64,000 nt of DNA from Aquimarina spongiae (GTDB lineage Bacteria > Bacteroidota > Bacteroidia > Flavobacteriales > Flavobacteriaceae), in assembly GCF_900141785.1 (NCBI RefSeq), contig NZ_FQYP01000003.1, positions 1 through 64,000 of the forward strand, written 5' to 3'. Every line of letters begins with the position of its first letter. Position 1 is the first letter of the stretch. This document shows positions 19,136-29,600 of the stretch, piece after piece. The notes under the pieces are model-generated. The model was not told the origin of the DNA. It saw only the letters and a list, made by a program, of their open reading frames with translations, and did no database searches. Made by a program: the position numbers and the translations under genes.

Positions 19136-20482
19136 TCATAGCCTCCTAATCTTTGGTACAGCAAGTGCTATAAGTAATATCGAGGCTACTAGAAGTGGCA
19201 ACATTCCTTGCATCGGAACCAAATCAGCTTTTGCTTTATGATATTCAGGTTTAAATTGTTTCCAGTCTACAGTATCCGCATGTTGCTGCTCAAAAATTTT
19301 GGGGTAAAAGAACAATCTCAAACTTTCATGAAACGCTTCTGTATCCTGCAGATAGTTCATATGTTGCCCCATACTAGTACCTGCTAGTTGATTAAAATAC
19401 AACTGCAAGTGCATATTAGGTACGACAGATGCAATCCACCTACTGGTTTGTTCACGAAGTTCAATCTTACTGCTTAATGCTTCTCGTTCTTTTTTAGAAT
19501 CATCATCTCCCATTTGTTGCATTGCATAATACCACAACCAATTAAACCCATCAGTTGGGTATCCATACTTTTCGAATTGTGGATAATGCGCATAAAACTT
19601 TTTGATCGTTGCAAGTTTATCAGTATCCCATTTTACATGATATCCATCACGTTGTGCAATGGCTGTACTCATTGCCTCGGGCACAGGATATTTTGAAGAC
19701 ACATATGCATTAATACCTGCGGGCAAAAGAATAATCAGCACCAACCAGATCGACAATAGCAATAATGCATTAAATCCCGTCGATTTTTTATAAATAATCA
19801 CAAAAAAGGATAGACTAAACCAAAAAACCAGATATAAGAATGACAGTCCGATCATCAATAAAAAATCCCTATTCAAGGGAATGTTCAGCATAAATTTTGC
19901 TACCAAAAAGAGGAAAATCAACACTACAAATAATAGAGCGAATCGAACCAAAAGTTTGCTAATGATAAACCCTAATTTTGATCGTGCCTGAATCGATACT
20001 AACCTCCATGTACCTGTTTCTGTCTCTTCTGAAATAAGGTTAAATGTCAAAACAATGACCAGCAACGGAAACAAATAGATAATCACAAAAGACAAGTCTA
20101 GATTACCCGATTGCAAATTCATAGGGTTTACCAAATCGGTATCAAACTTTTGCCCTTCGAAGGTTTTGATAGTAATACGTTGTACCGTAGGGTTTACATC
20201 CGCCTGACCGATAGATAATCCAGAAAGTGGATCCAAATCATTGATGTACGCAAACTTGGCATAATACAACAACAACCCTAAATCTTCATTATGAAGCGAT
20301 ACTTGTCTGTCAAAATGTTCTTCTTGATGAGCACGCACCTCGGCAATCGCATTTTGCTGCCGTTCTAAATGTTTGCTTCCAATAATGATTCCAACAATAC
20401 CTAGTATCGTAATCAATACCAAGCTAATCCAAACTTCTTTTGATCGAATACATTGCTGAAAAAATAATTTATACTTGATCAT
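19136..20482 (-). CDS. ABC-2 type permease subunit, DUF3526-like (second)
   Basis: 448 residues. An N-terminal membrane anchor (about 18-35) is followed by a large soluble loop, then transmembrane helices around 130-250 and a second periplasmic-style segment (about 260-410) before a final helix (about 425-442). This layout, with the loop around NGLWYY-like and TSRWIASVVPNMHLQL residues, resembles the DUF3526 group of ABC-2 permeases. Its start overlaps the previous permease stop by 4 nt (20479-20482), indicating coupled translation. It should form the membrane channel with the other permease and the ATPase at 24441-25136. Exporter direction is inferred from family; the cargo is unknown. Confidence 0.8.
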   Translation of the reverse strand: MIKYKLFFQQCIRSKEVWISLVLITILGIVGIIIGSKHLERQQNAIAEVRAHQEEHFDRQVSLHNEDLGLLLYYAKFAYINDLDPLSGLSIGQADVNPTVQRITIKTFEGQKFDTDLVNPMNLQSGNLDLSFVIIYLFPLLVIVLTFNLISEETETGTWRLVSIQARSKLGFIISKLLVRFALLFVVLIFLFLVAKFMLNIPLNRDFLLMIGLSFLYLVFWFSLSFFVIIYKKSTGFNALLLLSIWLVLIILLPAGINAYVSSKYPVPEAMSTAIAQRDGYHVKWDTDKLATIKKFYAHYPQFEKYGYPTDGFNWLWYYAMQQMGDDDSKKEREALSSKIELREQTSRWIASVVPNMHLQLYFNQLAGTSMGQHMNYLQDTEAFHESLRLFFYPKIFEQQHADTVDWKQFKPEYHKAKADLVPMQGMLPLLVASILLIALAVPKIRRL

Positions 20483-21930
20483 ATTGCTTTTGCTTTTTTA
20501 GAAGTATACACCAATAGTAAGAAGGCCAATCCGATCCATAGTAACATAGCCATTAATGCCGGCAATCCTGCCGATATAGAATTGCTAAATGACATGGGTT
20601 GATGGCTAAAATCTGAAAACTCCTCCCAGTGCTCATGATCCACTACATGGACTTTCCCTTCAGAACCACTCTTCTTTTTGGGACTGATATATTCCATCTG
20701 CAGTTCATTCATGGTTTGAGCTAATTTATAACGGTAGTCATCGGCCTGATTTTGAAAATCTATGTAGGAAGCAAAATCTGTTCCCGACATGATCATCGAT
20801 AACTGCTTGATCGCCGTAAACGGATTCACAAAAGCTGTAAATCGAGTAACATCATTTTGATTTTGATACACTTCAACCAAATTAGCATGATGTTTTCGAT
20901 ACAATGTAGAGGTAATTTTTTCACCTTCTCGCATCACAAAACCAGAATAGTTAAACGGTAAATCGGTTACTTTACTCACTTTATGAACTGTCAAAACAGA
21001 ATCACGTAAGTGATTATAATGAGGATCATCTGGGTTATGACTATCCCCTTTTTGTATCACTTCTTTCTCTATGGTGGATTGAAAAGCCAGCTTCGTAGGT
21101 GTTGGGAACCAATAATTCCCCATAGCCTGTGCAGACTTCGGTAAAAGTACGACCATCAACAACCATACTCCTAATAACTTCAATAATGCATTTTTGGGGC
21201 TATTGCTCTGGGTAGAAACTACAATCGTTATAGAAGAAACGATAAATAAAAACATAAGATATCCCAAAGAGATGAGTAGCATTCGCATCCAGAGAAAATC
21301 ATCTGCTATTTGACTTGTAAATACCAAAAGGGAAATCGCCACAATCAAAATAATAGGAATAAAGAAGATCATAGAAACCGCAAATAGCCCAATAGATTTT
21401 CCGAAAAGAATTTCTTTCCAGGTTGCCCCTTGGGACAGCAATATTTTTAAGGTTCCATTTTGCTTATCTAAGGCCACCCCAGAAAAACCAATAAAAAATA
21501 GAATTAATGGCAATACTAATTGCAGTAGTAGCGCCAAACTTAGCTCTCCAAAACGTAAGGTCCCTGTCGAGAAGGTTGCTTCAGAGAAATTGACACTATT
21601 TTGTCGGTGTGCTTCCAAAAACACAGTGTTCCCGGTAAAACTTTCAATTCCATAATCAAACATCGCCAAAGAAGGATTAATTCGAAAAGCAAATGTTCCA
21701 AAATGGGCCATCCTATGGGGATGCTTATCTGGATTAGCTTCCCAACTTTGTCTAGCTTTTTTCTGATGTTCTAACCGAATATCATTTTGGGTGATATGCT
21801 TTTGAATACTACCAACAGCCGCATAGGCTGTTAGTAGCATAAAAATTGCATATAAGAGAAAAAAAGTTTTAGGTTTTGTTGCATTGGACCAAAAATTCAA
21901 TGCAAATAGTCGCACATTAGCCCACTTCAT
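20479..21930 (-). CDS. ABC-2 type permease subunit, DUF3526-like (first)
   Basis: 483 residues with the same plan as its downstream neighbour. It has an N-terminal helix (about 20-40), a soluble stretch, five hydrophobic segments between about 130 and 270 (including SQGATWKEILFGKSIGLF, a coupling-type region), a long extracytoplasmic region (about 280-450), and a final helix near 455-478. The two are probably paralogous halves of one heteromeric transporter. It begins 3 nt after the TonB receptor stop and overlaps the next permease by 4 nt. Family identification from topology is fairly secure; the substrate is unknown. Confidence 0.8.
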   Translation of the reverse strand: MKWANVRLFALNFWSNATKPKTFFLLYAIFMLLTAYAAVGSIQKHITQNDIRLEHQKKARQSWEANPDKHPHRMAHFGTFAFRINPSLAMFDYGIESFTGNTVFLEAHRQNSVNFSEATFSTGTLRFGELSLALLLQLVLPLILFFIGFSGVALDKQNGTLKILLSQGATWKEILFGKSIGLFAVSMIFFIPIILIVAISLLVFTSQIADDFLWMRMLLISLGYLMFLFIVSSITIVVSTQSNSPKNALLKLLGVWLLMVVLLPKSAQAMGNYWFPTPTKLAFQSTIEKEVIQKGDSHNPDDPHYNHLRDSVLTVHKVSKVTDLPFNYSGFVMREGEKITSTLYRKHHANLVEVYQNQNDVTRFTAFVNPFTAIKQLSMIMSGTDFASYIDFQNQADDYRYKLAQTMNELQMEYISPKKKSGSEGKVHVVDHEHWEEFSDFSHQPMSFSNSISAGLPALMAMLLWIGLAFLLLVYTSKKAKAI

Positions 21931-21933
21931 TTT

Positions 21934-24417
21934 TTAAAATTTATAAGTTGTTGTCAGTAATACATTTCTCGGAGCTCCCGGGAAAAGTCGTGTCGCGTTT
22001 AAGGCCCCTGTCCAATAGGTTTCATCAAACAAATTGTTCAATTTTACTGCTATCTGCATGTCGATTCCTGTAGGACGGTAGTACACGGCCGCATCAAATA
22101 CGGTGTATGATGGTAATTCTAAACGATCCCCAAACCATGAAAAACGATCTCCTCTATACTCCATACCTAAACCTACACCAATGTTTTTTAGTGCTCCTCT
22201 CATAAAATCATATCGCCCCCAAAAGTTTGCGCTGTGTTCTGGTGCTCCTCCTATACGCTCTCCCACAAGTGCAGGATCATCATCCTCAACGATTTCGGCA
22301 TCAATAAATGCGTACGAAGCACTTACTTGGAAATTAGGTAAGATATATCCATTAAGATCCCACTCAAAACCTCGGCTACGTTGCTCTCCTCTTTCTACCA
22401 AGACAGATTCGTCATTAGGATCCTGTAACAATAAGTTCTTTTGTGTGATTTGATAGATAGAAGCATTCATGGTTAGTTTCCCATTAAAAAACTCTCCCTT
22501 AGCACCAAATTCTATATTGTTACTTTCCAGCGGGTCAAAACTTGCCGGTGTACCTGCGAAGAAAAAGTCACCTGTAAACGGCGATAGTGTAACTGTATTG
22601 GACTGTGGTTGAAAACCTTGAATATATGACCCATAAACGCTTACATTTTTGGTAGCTTCGTATGTAAGTCCAATCCTAGGAATAAAAGCTTCATTCTTAA
22701 ATGACTGCTCATCGTTTGATTCGTAATCAAAAATATCTTCATACCAGTCGTAACGCAAGTTTAGCAAAGCAGAGAATTTTCCCATTTTGAACTGATTCTG
22801 AATGTAGATCCCATCAGAAGTGGTAAGGTTTGCAGGAATTGCAAATTCTGAAATGATATAACCAGACGTTTCTCTAGCTGTATTATTTGGGTCAGCAAGA
22901 TTAAAGTGGTCTACATTAGGTCTTGGAGCAGTTACTCCATTAATTTCTATCGTTTCAAACTGATCGGCCTCTGCAGGATCAAAAGAAGTTGCTCTACCGT
23001 CTAACCTTCTATAACGTCGTGCTCCATTAGACGATCCTCCAATAGTACGTTCCCATCGGCTTCCATCATATCCCACCAATATCTTATTGGTAAACGTATC
23101 ATTTTCAAGATCAAAATTGATATAAGCTGTATAATTATCGGTAATCCAAAACTGCTTTCGCTCTGTGTAACGCAACTCAGCCAAGATTGGTATTGCATTT
23201 CCTGCAATATCTACTGCAGCAGAACCCGCCACACGATGCTCGGCCAGGTCTTCGTCCCAGGTTTGCTTCATATACGAAGCATTAAAACCAATGTTTTCTG
23301 TAATTTCTTTACTAAAATTACTGATCACCATAAATTCTTTTGAAGCATAGAAGTCATTGGCTGCACCAACATTAGTAGAAATATCAGTACTGTTTAAATC
23401 AAACTCTCCATTAATAGCTCCAAAAAGAGGTTGACCACGATCCAGGTTTCCTACTCCGCTACTATAGATCATTTCTACATTAAGCGCTGTAGTACTATTG
23501 GGTAAAAATGTGATCGAAGGTGTGATCAAGAATTGATTGTTCTGTACCAAATCACGAAAAGATCTTGCTTCTTGAACAGCCGCATTAAAACGGTATAATA
23601 AAGTTCCAGAATCGTTTAATGGCCCGGTAAAATCAACAGTTGCTCTTAGAGTACCAAAGCTTCCTGCGGTGGCACTTACTTCGTTTCTACTTTCTTTTAA
23701 TGGTTTTTTGGTCACCAGGTTTACAGATCCCCCTGGATCCACACTAGAAAACGTAACCGAAGAAGGCCCTTTGATCACCTCTGCTCTTTCAATATGAGAA
23801 GTAATGGGTTGTAAAAAGTAATATTGACGTGTTCTCAATCCGTTGATCAATTGGCCATCTTCTGCCTGTATTAATCCTCGAATATTAAAGTGATTATAAA
23901 ATCCGGTATGAGAAACACTACTCGCAGTCTTTACCGCATCTGCAATTTGAAAAGCTTGTCGGTCGTTGAACAACTCTTTGGTAATGGTAGAAACCGCCTG
24001 CGGAAGTTCTTTGTTCTTGATCGCCACTTTGGTTGACGAAAAGGAATAATCACTATTATAGTCGGTCCTAGGGCGACCAATAACCTCAACACTTTGTAAT
24101 TGTTCGGTACCTTCTTCTAGGGTAATAGTTCCTGCATCAAAAGAGGCTCCTTCTGCAACTTCAAAAGTATTTTTGTATGATTGAAACCCTAAATATCGAA
24201 CTTCGATTGTATAGTTTCCGGCAGGAGCACTAATTTCGAACTGCCCAGCTCCATCGGTGAGTTTACCGTAGGTATTGGCTGTACTTTTTAAAGAAATTGT
24301 AGCTCCGGTTATTGGGGTGTTTTGATTGTCGATCACAGTACCTGTGATTTGCACTTGTGCAAAAGTGACACCACTAAGTAAGAGTACTACTAGTGTGTGA
24401 ATTGATTTGAGATTCAT
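21934..24417 (-). CDS. TonB-dependent siderophore-type receptor
   Basis: 827 residues. Signal peptide 1-20, a carboxypeptidase-regulatory-like domain (about 22-105, ITGTVIDNQNTPITGATISL), a plug (about 125-240) with FNIRGL and SVDPGGSVNLVTKKP, which is the classical siderophore-receptor plug pattern, then a barrel that closes with TTYKF. It would import a chelated metal or similar ligand. Its position is unusual: it sits between an ABC ATPase gene (23-nt gap) and two ABC-2 permease genes (3-nt gap), so outer-membrane uptake and an inner-membrane ABC transporter are made from one transcript. Iron or copper complex is a reasonable guess, not shown. Confidence 0.9.
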   Translation of the reverse strand: MNLKSIHTLVVLLLSGVTFAQVQITGTVIDNQNTPITGATISLKSTANTYGKLTDGAGQFEISAPAGNYTIEVRYLGFQSYKNTFEVAEGASFDAGTITLEEGTEQLQSVEVIGRPRTDYNSDYSFSSTKVAIKNKELPQAVSTITKELFNDRQAFQIADAVKTASSVSHTGFYNHFNIRGLIQAEDGQLINGLRTRQYYFLQPITSHIERAEVIKGPSSVTFSSVDPGGSVNLVTKKPLKESRNEVSATAGSFGTLRATVDFTGPLNDSGTLLYRFNAAVQEARSFRDLVQNNQFLITPSITFLPNSTTALNVEMIYSSGVGNLDRGQPLFGAINGEFDLNSTDISTNVGAANDFYASKEFMVISNFSKEITENIGFNASYMKQTWDEDLAEHRVAGSAAVDIAGNAIPILAELRYTERKQFWITDNYTAYINFDLENDTFTNKILVGYDGSRWERTIGGSSNGARRYRRLDGRATSFDPAEADQFETIEINGVTAPRPNVDHFNLADPNNTARETSGYIISEFAIPANLTTSDGIYIQNQFKMGKFSALLNLRYDWYEDIFDYESNDEQSFKNEAFIPRIGLTYEATKNVSVYGSYIQGFQPQSNTVTLSPFTGDFFFAGTPASFDPLESNNIEFGAKGEFFNGKLTMNASIYQITQKNLLLQDPNDESVLVERGEQRSRGFEWDLNGYILPNFQVSASYAFIDAEIVEDDDPALVGERIGGAPEHSANFWGRYDFMRGALKNIGVGLGMEYRGDRFSWFGDRLELPSYTVFDAAVYYRPTGIDMQIAVKLNNLFDETYWTGALNATRLFPGAPRNVLLTTTYKF

Positions 24418-24440
24418 TGTGTGAATTATTTATTTGATGT

Positions 24441-25136
24441 TTAAATGGTTTTTAAATAAAGGTCTTGTAATTCTGTCGCGTTAATGCCTTTTGTATCTGA
24501 AGTATGTACCAACTCTCCCTCTTTCATAATGCCAATTTTGGTTCCAACATTTACAGCATTAAAAATGTCGTGAGTTGCCATAAATATGGCTTTCCCTTCT
24601 GCGCTTAACTCCCTACAGATTTTGGTAAACTCCAGCGTGGCTTTTGGATCTAAACCTGAAATAGGTTCATCCATAAAAATGTAATCGGCATTTTTGGCTA
24701 GAGCAATGGCAATACCCACTTTTTGACGCATTCCCTTAGAGTAAGAAGACAATTTGTTGTGAAAAGCATTTTCCTGAAGCCCTGCTTTTGACAAAAAATC
24801 GGTTAGCGTTGTATGATCATACTTATATCCAGCCAATCTGCTAAAGAAATTAAGATTTTCTACTCCAGAAAGATTACCGTACAATTGGACCACTTCGGGA
24901 ATATACGCGATCATTTGAGTAGTTTTATTATTGTTGGGTTGTACCGCAATGCCATCTACCAAAGCTTCACCGCTGGTCGCTTCAATAAGACCTAAAAAGA
25001 GATTAATTGTCGTGGTTTTACCCGCTCCATTTTGACCAAGTAAACAAAAAATTTCACCTTTATCAACTGATAAATTTAACTGACGAAGTGCTTCGTGCTT
25101 ACCATATGTTTTGGTAAGATTTACTGCTTTAAGCAT
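24441..25136 (-). CDS. ABC transporter ATP-binding subunit
   Basis: 231 residues. Walker A GQNGAGKTT (about 34-42), Q-loop region around AYIPEVVQLY, signature YSKGMRQ (about 133-139), Walker B IFMDEPISGLDP and an H-loop ATHD are all intact. The sequence is of the ABC-2 exporter type. It is the first gene of an operon with the TonB receptor and both DUF3526-like permeases and should energise those permeases. The leader contains an inverted repeat at 25180-25197. Confidence 0.9.
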   Translation of the reverse strand: MLKAVNLTKTYGKHEALRQLNLSVDKGEIFCLLGQNGAGKTTTINLFLGLIEATSGEALVDGIAVQPNNNKTTQMIAYIPEVVQLYGNLSGVENLNFFSRLAGYKYDHTTLTDFLSKAGLQENAFHNKLSSYSKGMRQKVGIAIALAKNADYIFMDEPISGLDPKATLEFTKICRELSAEGKAIFMATHDIFNAVNVGTKIGIMKEGELVHTSDTKGINATELQDLYLKTI

Positions 25137-25179
25137 AATGTGTTACGTAAAAATTAAAACTGACGATATGCGTTTTCTA

Positions 25180-25197
25180 TCTTGGCAGAAACCAAGA
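25180..25197. promoter_or_regulatory. inverted repeat upstream of the ABC/TonB operon
   Basis: TCTTGG and CCAAGA are separated by six bases (CAGAAA), about 44 nt before the ATPase start at 25136. It could be a repressor site or a leader hairpin. The only support is symmetry and position. Confidence 0.3.
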
Positions 25198-25371
25198 AAA
25201 ACAGGGATTTGAAGAAATATCTCAATAGTAATACACCTCTTAAAATAACATGATATGGTTGTCATTTATCCTTTCTAACCACAATGATCTATTGGATCAA
25301 ACAAATTAGAATAACAACATCAAATCGTAAGTGCGAATTGTTATCGTACAAAAGATTACAACTGATATTTC

Positions 25372-25689
25372 CTATAAAAGAGGTGGAGGCTTATTATAAA
25401 TGTAGTTAGGGGAAGCAATCTTTTCCTTTGGAGTATGATAGTGTTGTAATACTACAAGAGTACTTGGAACGCTGTGAAGTTCAACTTCTGAGTATGATGA
25501 ATTAGTATTGATCAAATCGAATTGATCAGACTGCATCACAAAATCACAAAGTTCGCAGGAAATTGGTGTGTCTTCATCCTCAGACAAATGACTCAACGCA
25601 TGCAGATTAGCTATTCTAGGTACAAGAAAAGCCACTGCAAACCATATCATAGCAATATGTGTAAGCCCGCGTCGAAACATAGCTTGCAA
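25372..25689 (-). CDS. small membrane protein with His and CxxC motif
   Basis: 105 residues. An N-terminal hydrophobic segment (about 11-25) could be a signal anchor or uncleaved signal. It is followed by H30 and H34 (LHALSHL), an acidic patch SEDED and a C45-x-x-C48 (CELC). The remaining 55 residues are polar with no known motif. Clustered His, acidic residues and CxxC suggest metal binding on the outer face of the inner membrane. It is upstream of and parallel to the ABC/TonB operon (235-nt gap), supporting a metal-handling theme. I do not recognise a named family. The frame is real-looking in length and codon use, and no competing gene covers it. Confidence 0.6.
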   Translation of the reverse strand: MQAMFRRGLTHIAMIWFAVAFLVPRIANLHALSHLSEDEDTPISCELCDFVMQSDQFDLINTNSSYSEVELHSVPSTLVVLQHYHTPKEKIASPNYIYNKPPPLL

Positions 25690-25831
25690 GATCAGAAATA
25701 ATGAAACACAATCTTCTTCTTTAACAAAATTTTAAAATATTAATATGTATTTTATAGGGAAGTTTTGTAATGATCTTCATTTTTACACGACTTAGCATTA
25801 CTTATATCATTAAATTATTGTTTCCTACTGC

Positions 25832-26521
25832 ATGCGTAATTCAAACACAGCATTACTTGTTTTTTCTCTTTCGCTTCAAGAAGAATTGAAAAACAAAGCA
25901 TTTTTTGGACAACATAATTTAGGGAAATCCCTAAGCGACAACACCAAAAAAATTGCAAATCAGAGTGGGTTACCTGTCCTCTATTTTGACGAGAAGCAAC
26001 AATCAGGTGTTAATTTTGGAGAAAGATTCTCTAATGCATTACAAGATGTCTTTGAAGCTGGATACGATAAAATCATCACTATTGGTAATGATTGCCCTCT
26101 ACTTGATGTAAGGCATATCCAACAGGCAAAAAAAGCGCTAGACAATAATGGTAATGCTATAGGTCCAACTACTGATGGTGGTTTTTATTTATTGGGTATT
26201 TCCAAAGATGACTTTGATTACCATTCTTTTTTGGATTTTAGCTGGAATACAGCATTGGTATATCAGGAAGCATTGGACAACATCATCTATAGCAATCCTT
26301 CTTGTACCGTACTTGAAGAGCTTCAGGATATTGATTTCCTATCGGACATCTATAACATATCCACTAGATATATTCTTAATGAGGCATTACGAAAAAGTAT
26401 ACATGCGATACAAAAGTTTGCCTCACCATTTTATAGTCCAAGTGATCTAACTACACTTCAATTTTTACAACAAACTCCTTTTAATAAGGGATCTCCATTG
26501 CCATTTTTAATTCAGTTATAA
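25832..26521 (+). CDS. DUF2064 / TIGR04282-type glycosyltransferase-like protein
   Basis: 229 residues. The fold markers of the DUF2064 nucleotide-diphospho-sugar transferase-like family are visible: an opening ALLVFSLS strand, a GERFSNALQDVF helix, TIGNDCPLL with the Asp expected at the nucleotide/metal site, and TTDGGFYLLGI. It is probably cytoplasmic. In other bacteria these proteins neighbour family 2 glycosyltransferases, but none is found here. It is divergent to the small CxxC protein gene (142-nt shared region) and precedes the Oar-like receptor gene on the same strand by 119 nt. The exact reaction is unknown. Confidence 0.8.
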   Translation: MRNSNTALLVFSLSLQEELKNKAFFGQHNLGKSLSDNTKKIANQSGLPVLYFDEKQQSGVNFGERFSNALQDVFEAGYDKIITIGNDCPLLDVRHIQQAKKALDNNGNAIGPTTDGGFYLLGISKDDFDYHSFLDFSWNTALVYQEALDNIIYSNPSCTVLEELQDIDFLSDIYNISTRYILNEALRKSIHAIQKFASPFYSPSDLTTLQFLQQTPFNKGSPLPFLIQL

Positions 26522-26640
26522 GAAGAGGTCATTTGTTCTAAATACTCCCTCTAGTTATTCCTATTTATTTTTTAATCATCTACTTTAAACTCTAGATACT
26601 TTTTTTCTAGTGTTTATAAGTATTAATTCAGCATAACCGC

Positions 26641-29600
26641 ATGAATCGCTTTTTCATTATCATTACAATACTATTTTTTAACCTGTTTACTTTTGCCCAA
26701 GAGACTACGGGTAGCCTCCAAGGAAGTTTAAAAGATCTCCAAAATAATCCCATACCCTTTGCCAATATTATATTAACAGATACTGAAACGAATTTTAACT
26801 ATGGTGCTATTTCTCAAGAAAACGGGTTTTATAGATTTAACAATATACCCCCTGGAAGTCAATATACTGTTACCATCTCTTTTTTAGGTTTTAAAACCGT
26901 TGAAGAGCGTAATCTCGTCATCAATTTGGGGAGCGCAACTATAAGAGACTTTATACTTCAAGAAGAAAGTACTGCACTACAGGAAGTGGTTGTTCTGGCA
27001 GAATCTACACCCAAAAAAAATGGTAATGAAACTTTACTCAATCGCAAAGCTATTAAAGCTACTCCTACCATCAATAGAAGCATCCAGGATCTTACTAAAA
27101 ACTTACCCGAGAACAATCTAAACTCTTTTGGGGGTGCCAGTAACCGATTTAATAATTTAAATATTGACGGGATTGCAAACAATGATATTATTGGATTTCA
27201 GGAACCTGCTAGCGGAGCATCAGGTTCGTCGGCTAATGGGACTCCGGGTAGTCTGTCCAGGAGTCAACCTATTGGACTTGGAGCAGTAAAGCAAGTAAGT
27301 GTAAAACTATCTCCGTTTGATGTAAGCATCGGAAATTTTAACGGAGCAAGTATCAACTTAGTTACAAAAAATGGTACAAACACCACAAAGGGAGAAGTAT
27401 ATGGTTATGGTAACAATCAAAATCTAATAGGTGAGTTTGCCCGTGGTATAGAACAAGATGTACAATCCTTTTACGATGTTCAGTTTGGCGGTGGAATTGG
27501 TGGTGCTATTATCAAAGACAAGTTGTTTTACTACGTAAATTTTGAGCAGGCGTTGTCCAAGGCCCCTGTATTAAATGCTCCAGGAAGCGAGTCTTCAAAC
27601 ATTTCGCTGGATGATGTTACTGCAATCCGAAACAGATTACTCAACGTATACAATTATGATCCTGGTGCATTCGAGAGTGCTGATTTACAAACCGCAAGCA
27701 CCAAACTATTTGCTCGTTTAGACTATAACCTTTCTGAAATACACAAGTTGACACTTCGTAATAATTATGTAAACAGTTTTGCAGATAATTTAGAGTGGAA
27801 TAGCACTTTCTTTAATTTTGGAAACCAGGGATACCGACATAATAGCGTTGCCAATAGTCTGGCGTTAGAACTTAAATCCAACTTTTCTAATGGCGCGACC
27901 AACAAGCTTTCTATTGGGTATAATATTGTAAAAGAAGATCGGGATTTTGACGGACGCGTGTTTCCGCATATTCAAATCGCAACTTCGTCTGCGGGTCGTA
28001 TATTTGCCGGGACTTATCGAGAAGCTTCGGTTTACAATACCGATTTCTCAACACTTCAGATTGCCGACACTTATACTTTTGATATCGATAAGCATCACTT
28101 TACTGCAGGGGTATTTGGACAGTTGCATGATGTAGATTATGGATTTCTTTCGGCATGGAATGGTCGCTGGGAATACCGTTCTGTAGATGATTTTTTGAAT
28201 GATCGCCCCGCTCGAATACGGGGAGTTTATAACATCAACAACAATGACTTCGGCTTTGTGAGTAGTCGCCCTTCTGCTACCATTGGAGTCTTTGAAGTTG
28301 CGACTTTCTTTCAGGATAATTTTCGGATTGGTGAACATCTAGAGGTAATCGCCGGAGTGCGACTTGACGGACAGTATCTGACTCAAAAACTACCCATCAG
28401 CGCAGCCGTACGCAACACTCCAGAGTTTTCTCGATTCGATAATACGATATCCAAAGCCCCACAACTTAATCCAAGAATTGGGTTCAACTACAAAATAGAT
28501 GCCAATGGCAAATACACAGTGAGAGGTGGAACCGGTTTATTCTCTGGACGTATCCCCTATCTGTGGTTTGCTTATGCAGAATATATTTCGGGTACAGAAT
28601 ATTTCAATATCGATCTAAGACCTGACAATACTGTTGCACTCACTGAAAACCTGGAAGATCTGCGAAGTGTACAGCCCAATTTGACCGAAATCAATCTATT
28701 GGATCCAGATTTTAGTCTACCTCGAGATTGGAAAACAAATATCGCTTTCAAAGCAAAATTACCTCATCGATGGACCGTGGATGTAGAAGGCACTTATACC
28801 GAAGTAGTTAATGGACTCCTTTTCCAGTCGATCAACAGAAGAGATAATGTCGGTAACTTTGATGGAGCAGACAACAGACCCTATTTTTTAGAAACGGGTG
28901 ATGCCATCAAAATTAATCCAAATTTCACCAACGTGTTTTTACTCACCAATACCGACAAAGGGTTTCGATATAACCTAACTTTCGGACTCAGCAAACAAGC
29001 AGGAAATTATAGTGGATATTTGGGCTATACCTATGGTCGTAGTCGAGATATTTCAAGTACAGTACGTAGTTCTCCTGCGGCTAATTTTGAGTGGAACCAA
29101 GCATTAGTGGCAAACGATCCTGGCTTGTCTTATTCCAATTTTGACCTCAGACATAAATTTGTAAGCAGTCATTCTTATAATTTTAACATAGGAAAATCCA
29201 GTACAGGCTTCATTTCGTTTTTATATAATGGAAGAGCTGGAACCCCTTTTTCTTATGTATACCAAGGGGATCTGAACCGTGATGGTTCCTCCAGAAATGA
29301 TGTGATCTATGTACCAAGAGATGCTTCAGAAATTAATTTGATTGATATCACCGATAGTGCTGGAAATGTTACGGTAAGTGCTGCAGAACAGTGGCAACGT
29401 CTTAATGCGTTTATAGAAGCAGACCCTTATCTAAGGGACAGAAGAGGGCAAATTGCAGAACGTAACGGAGCCCGTACTCCCTGGAATCATGAATTAGACA
29501 TGAAACTGGAATATGCAATGAAGCTGAAAAACGGGGATGGCATTTCTTTCTCTTTTGATATGCTTAATGTATTCAACTTTATCAATAGAGATTGGGGCCG

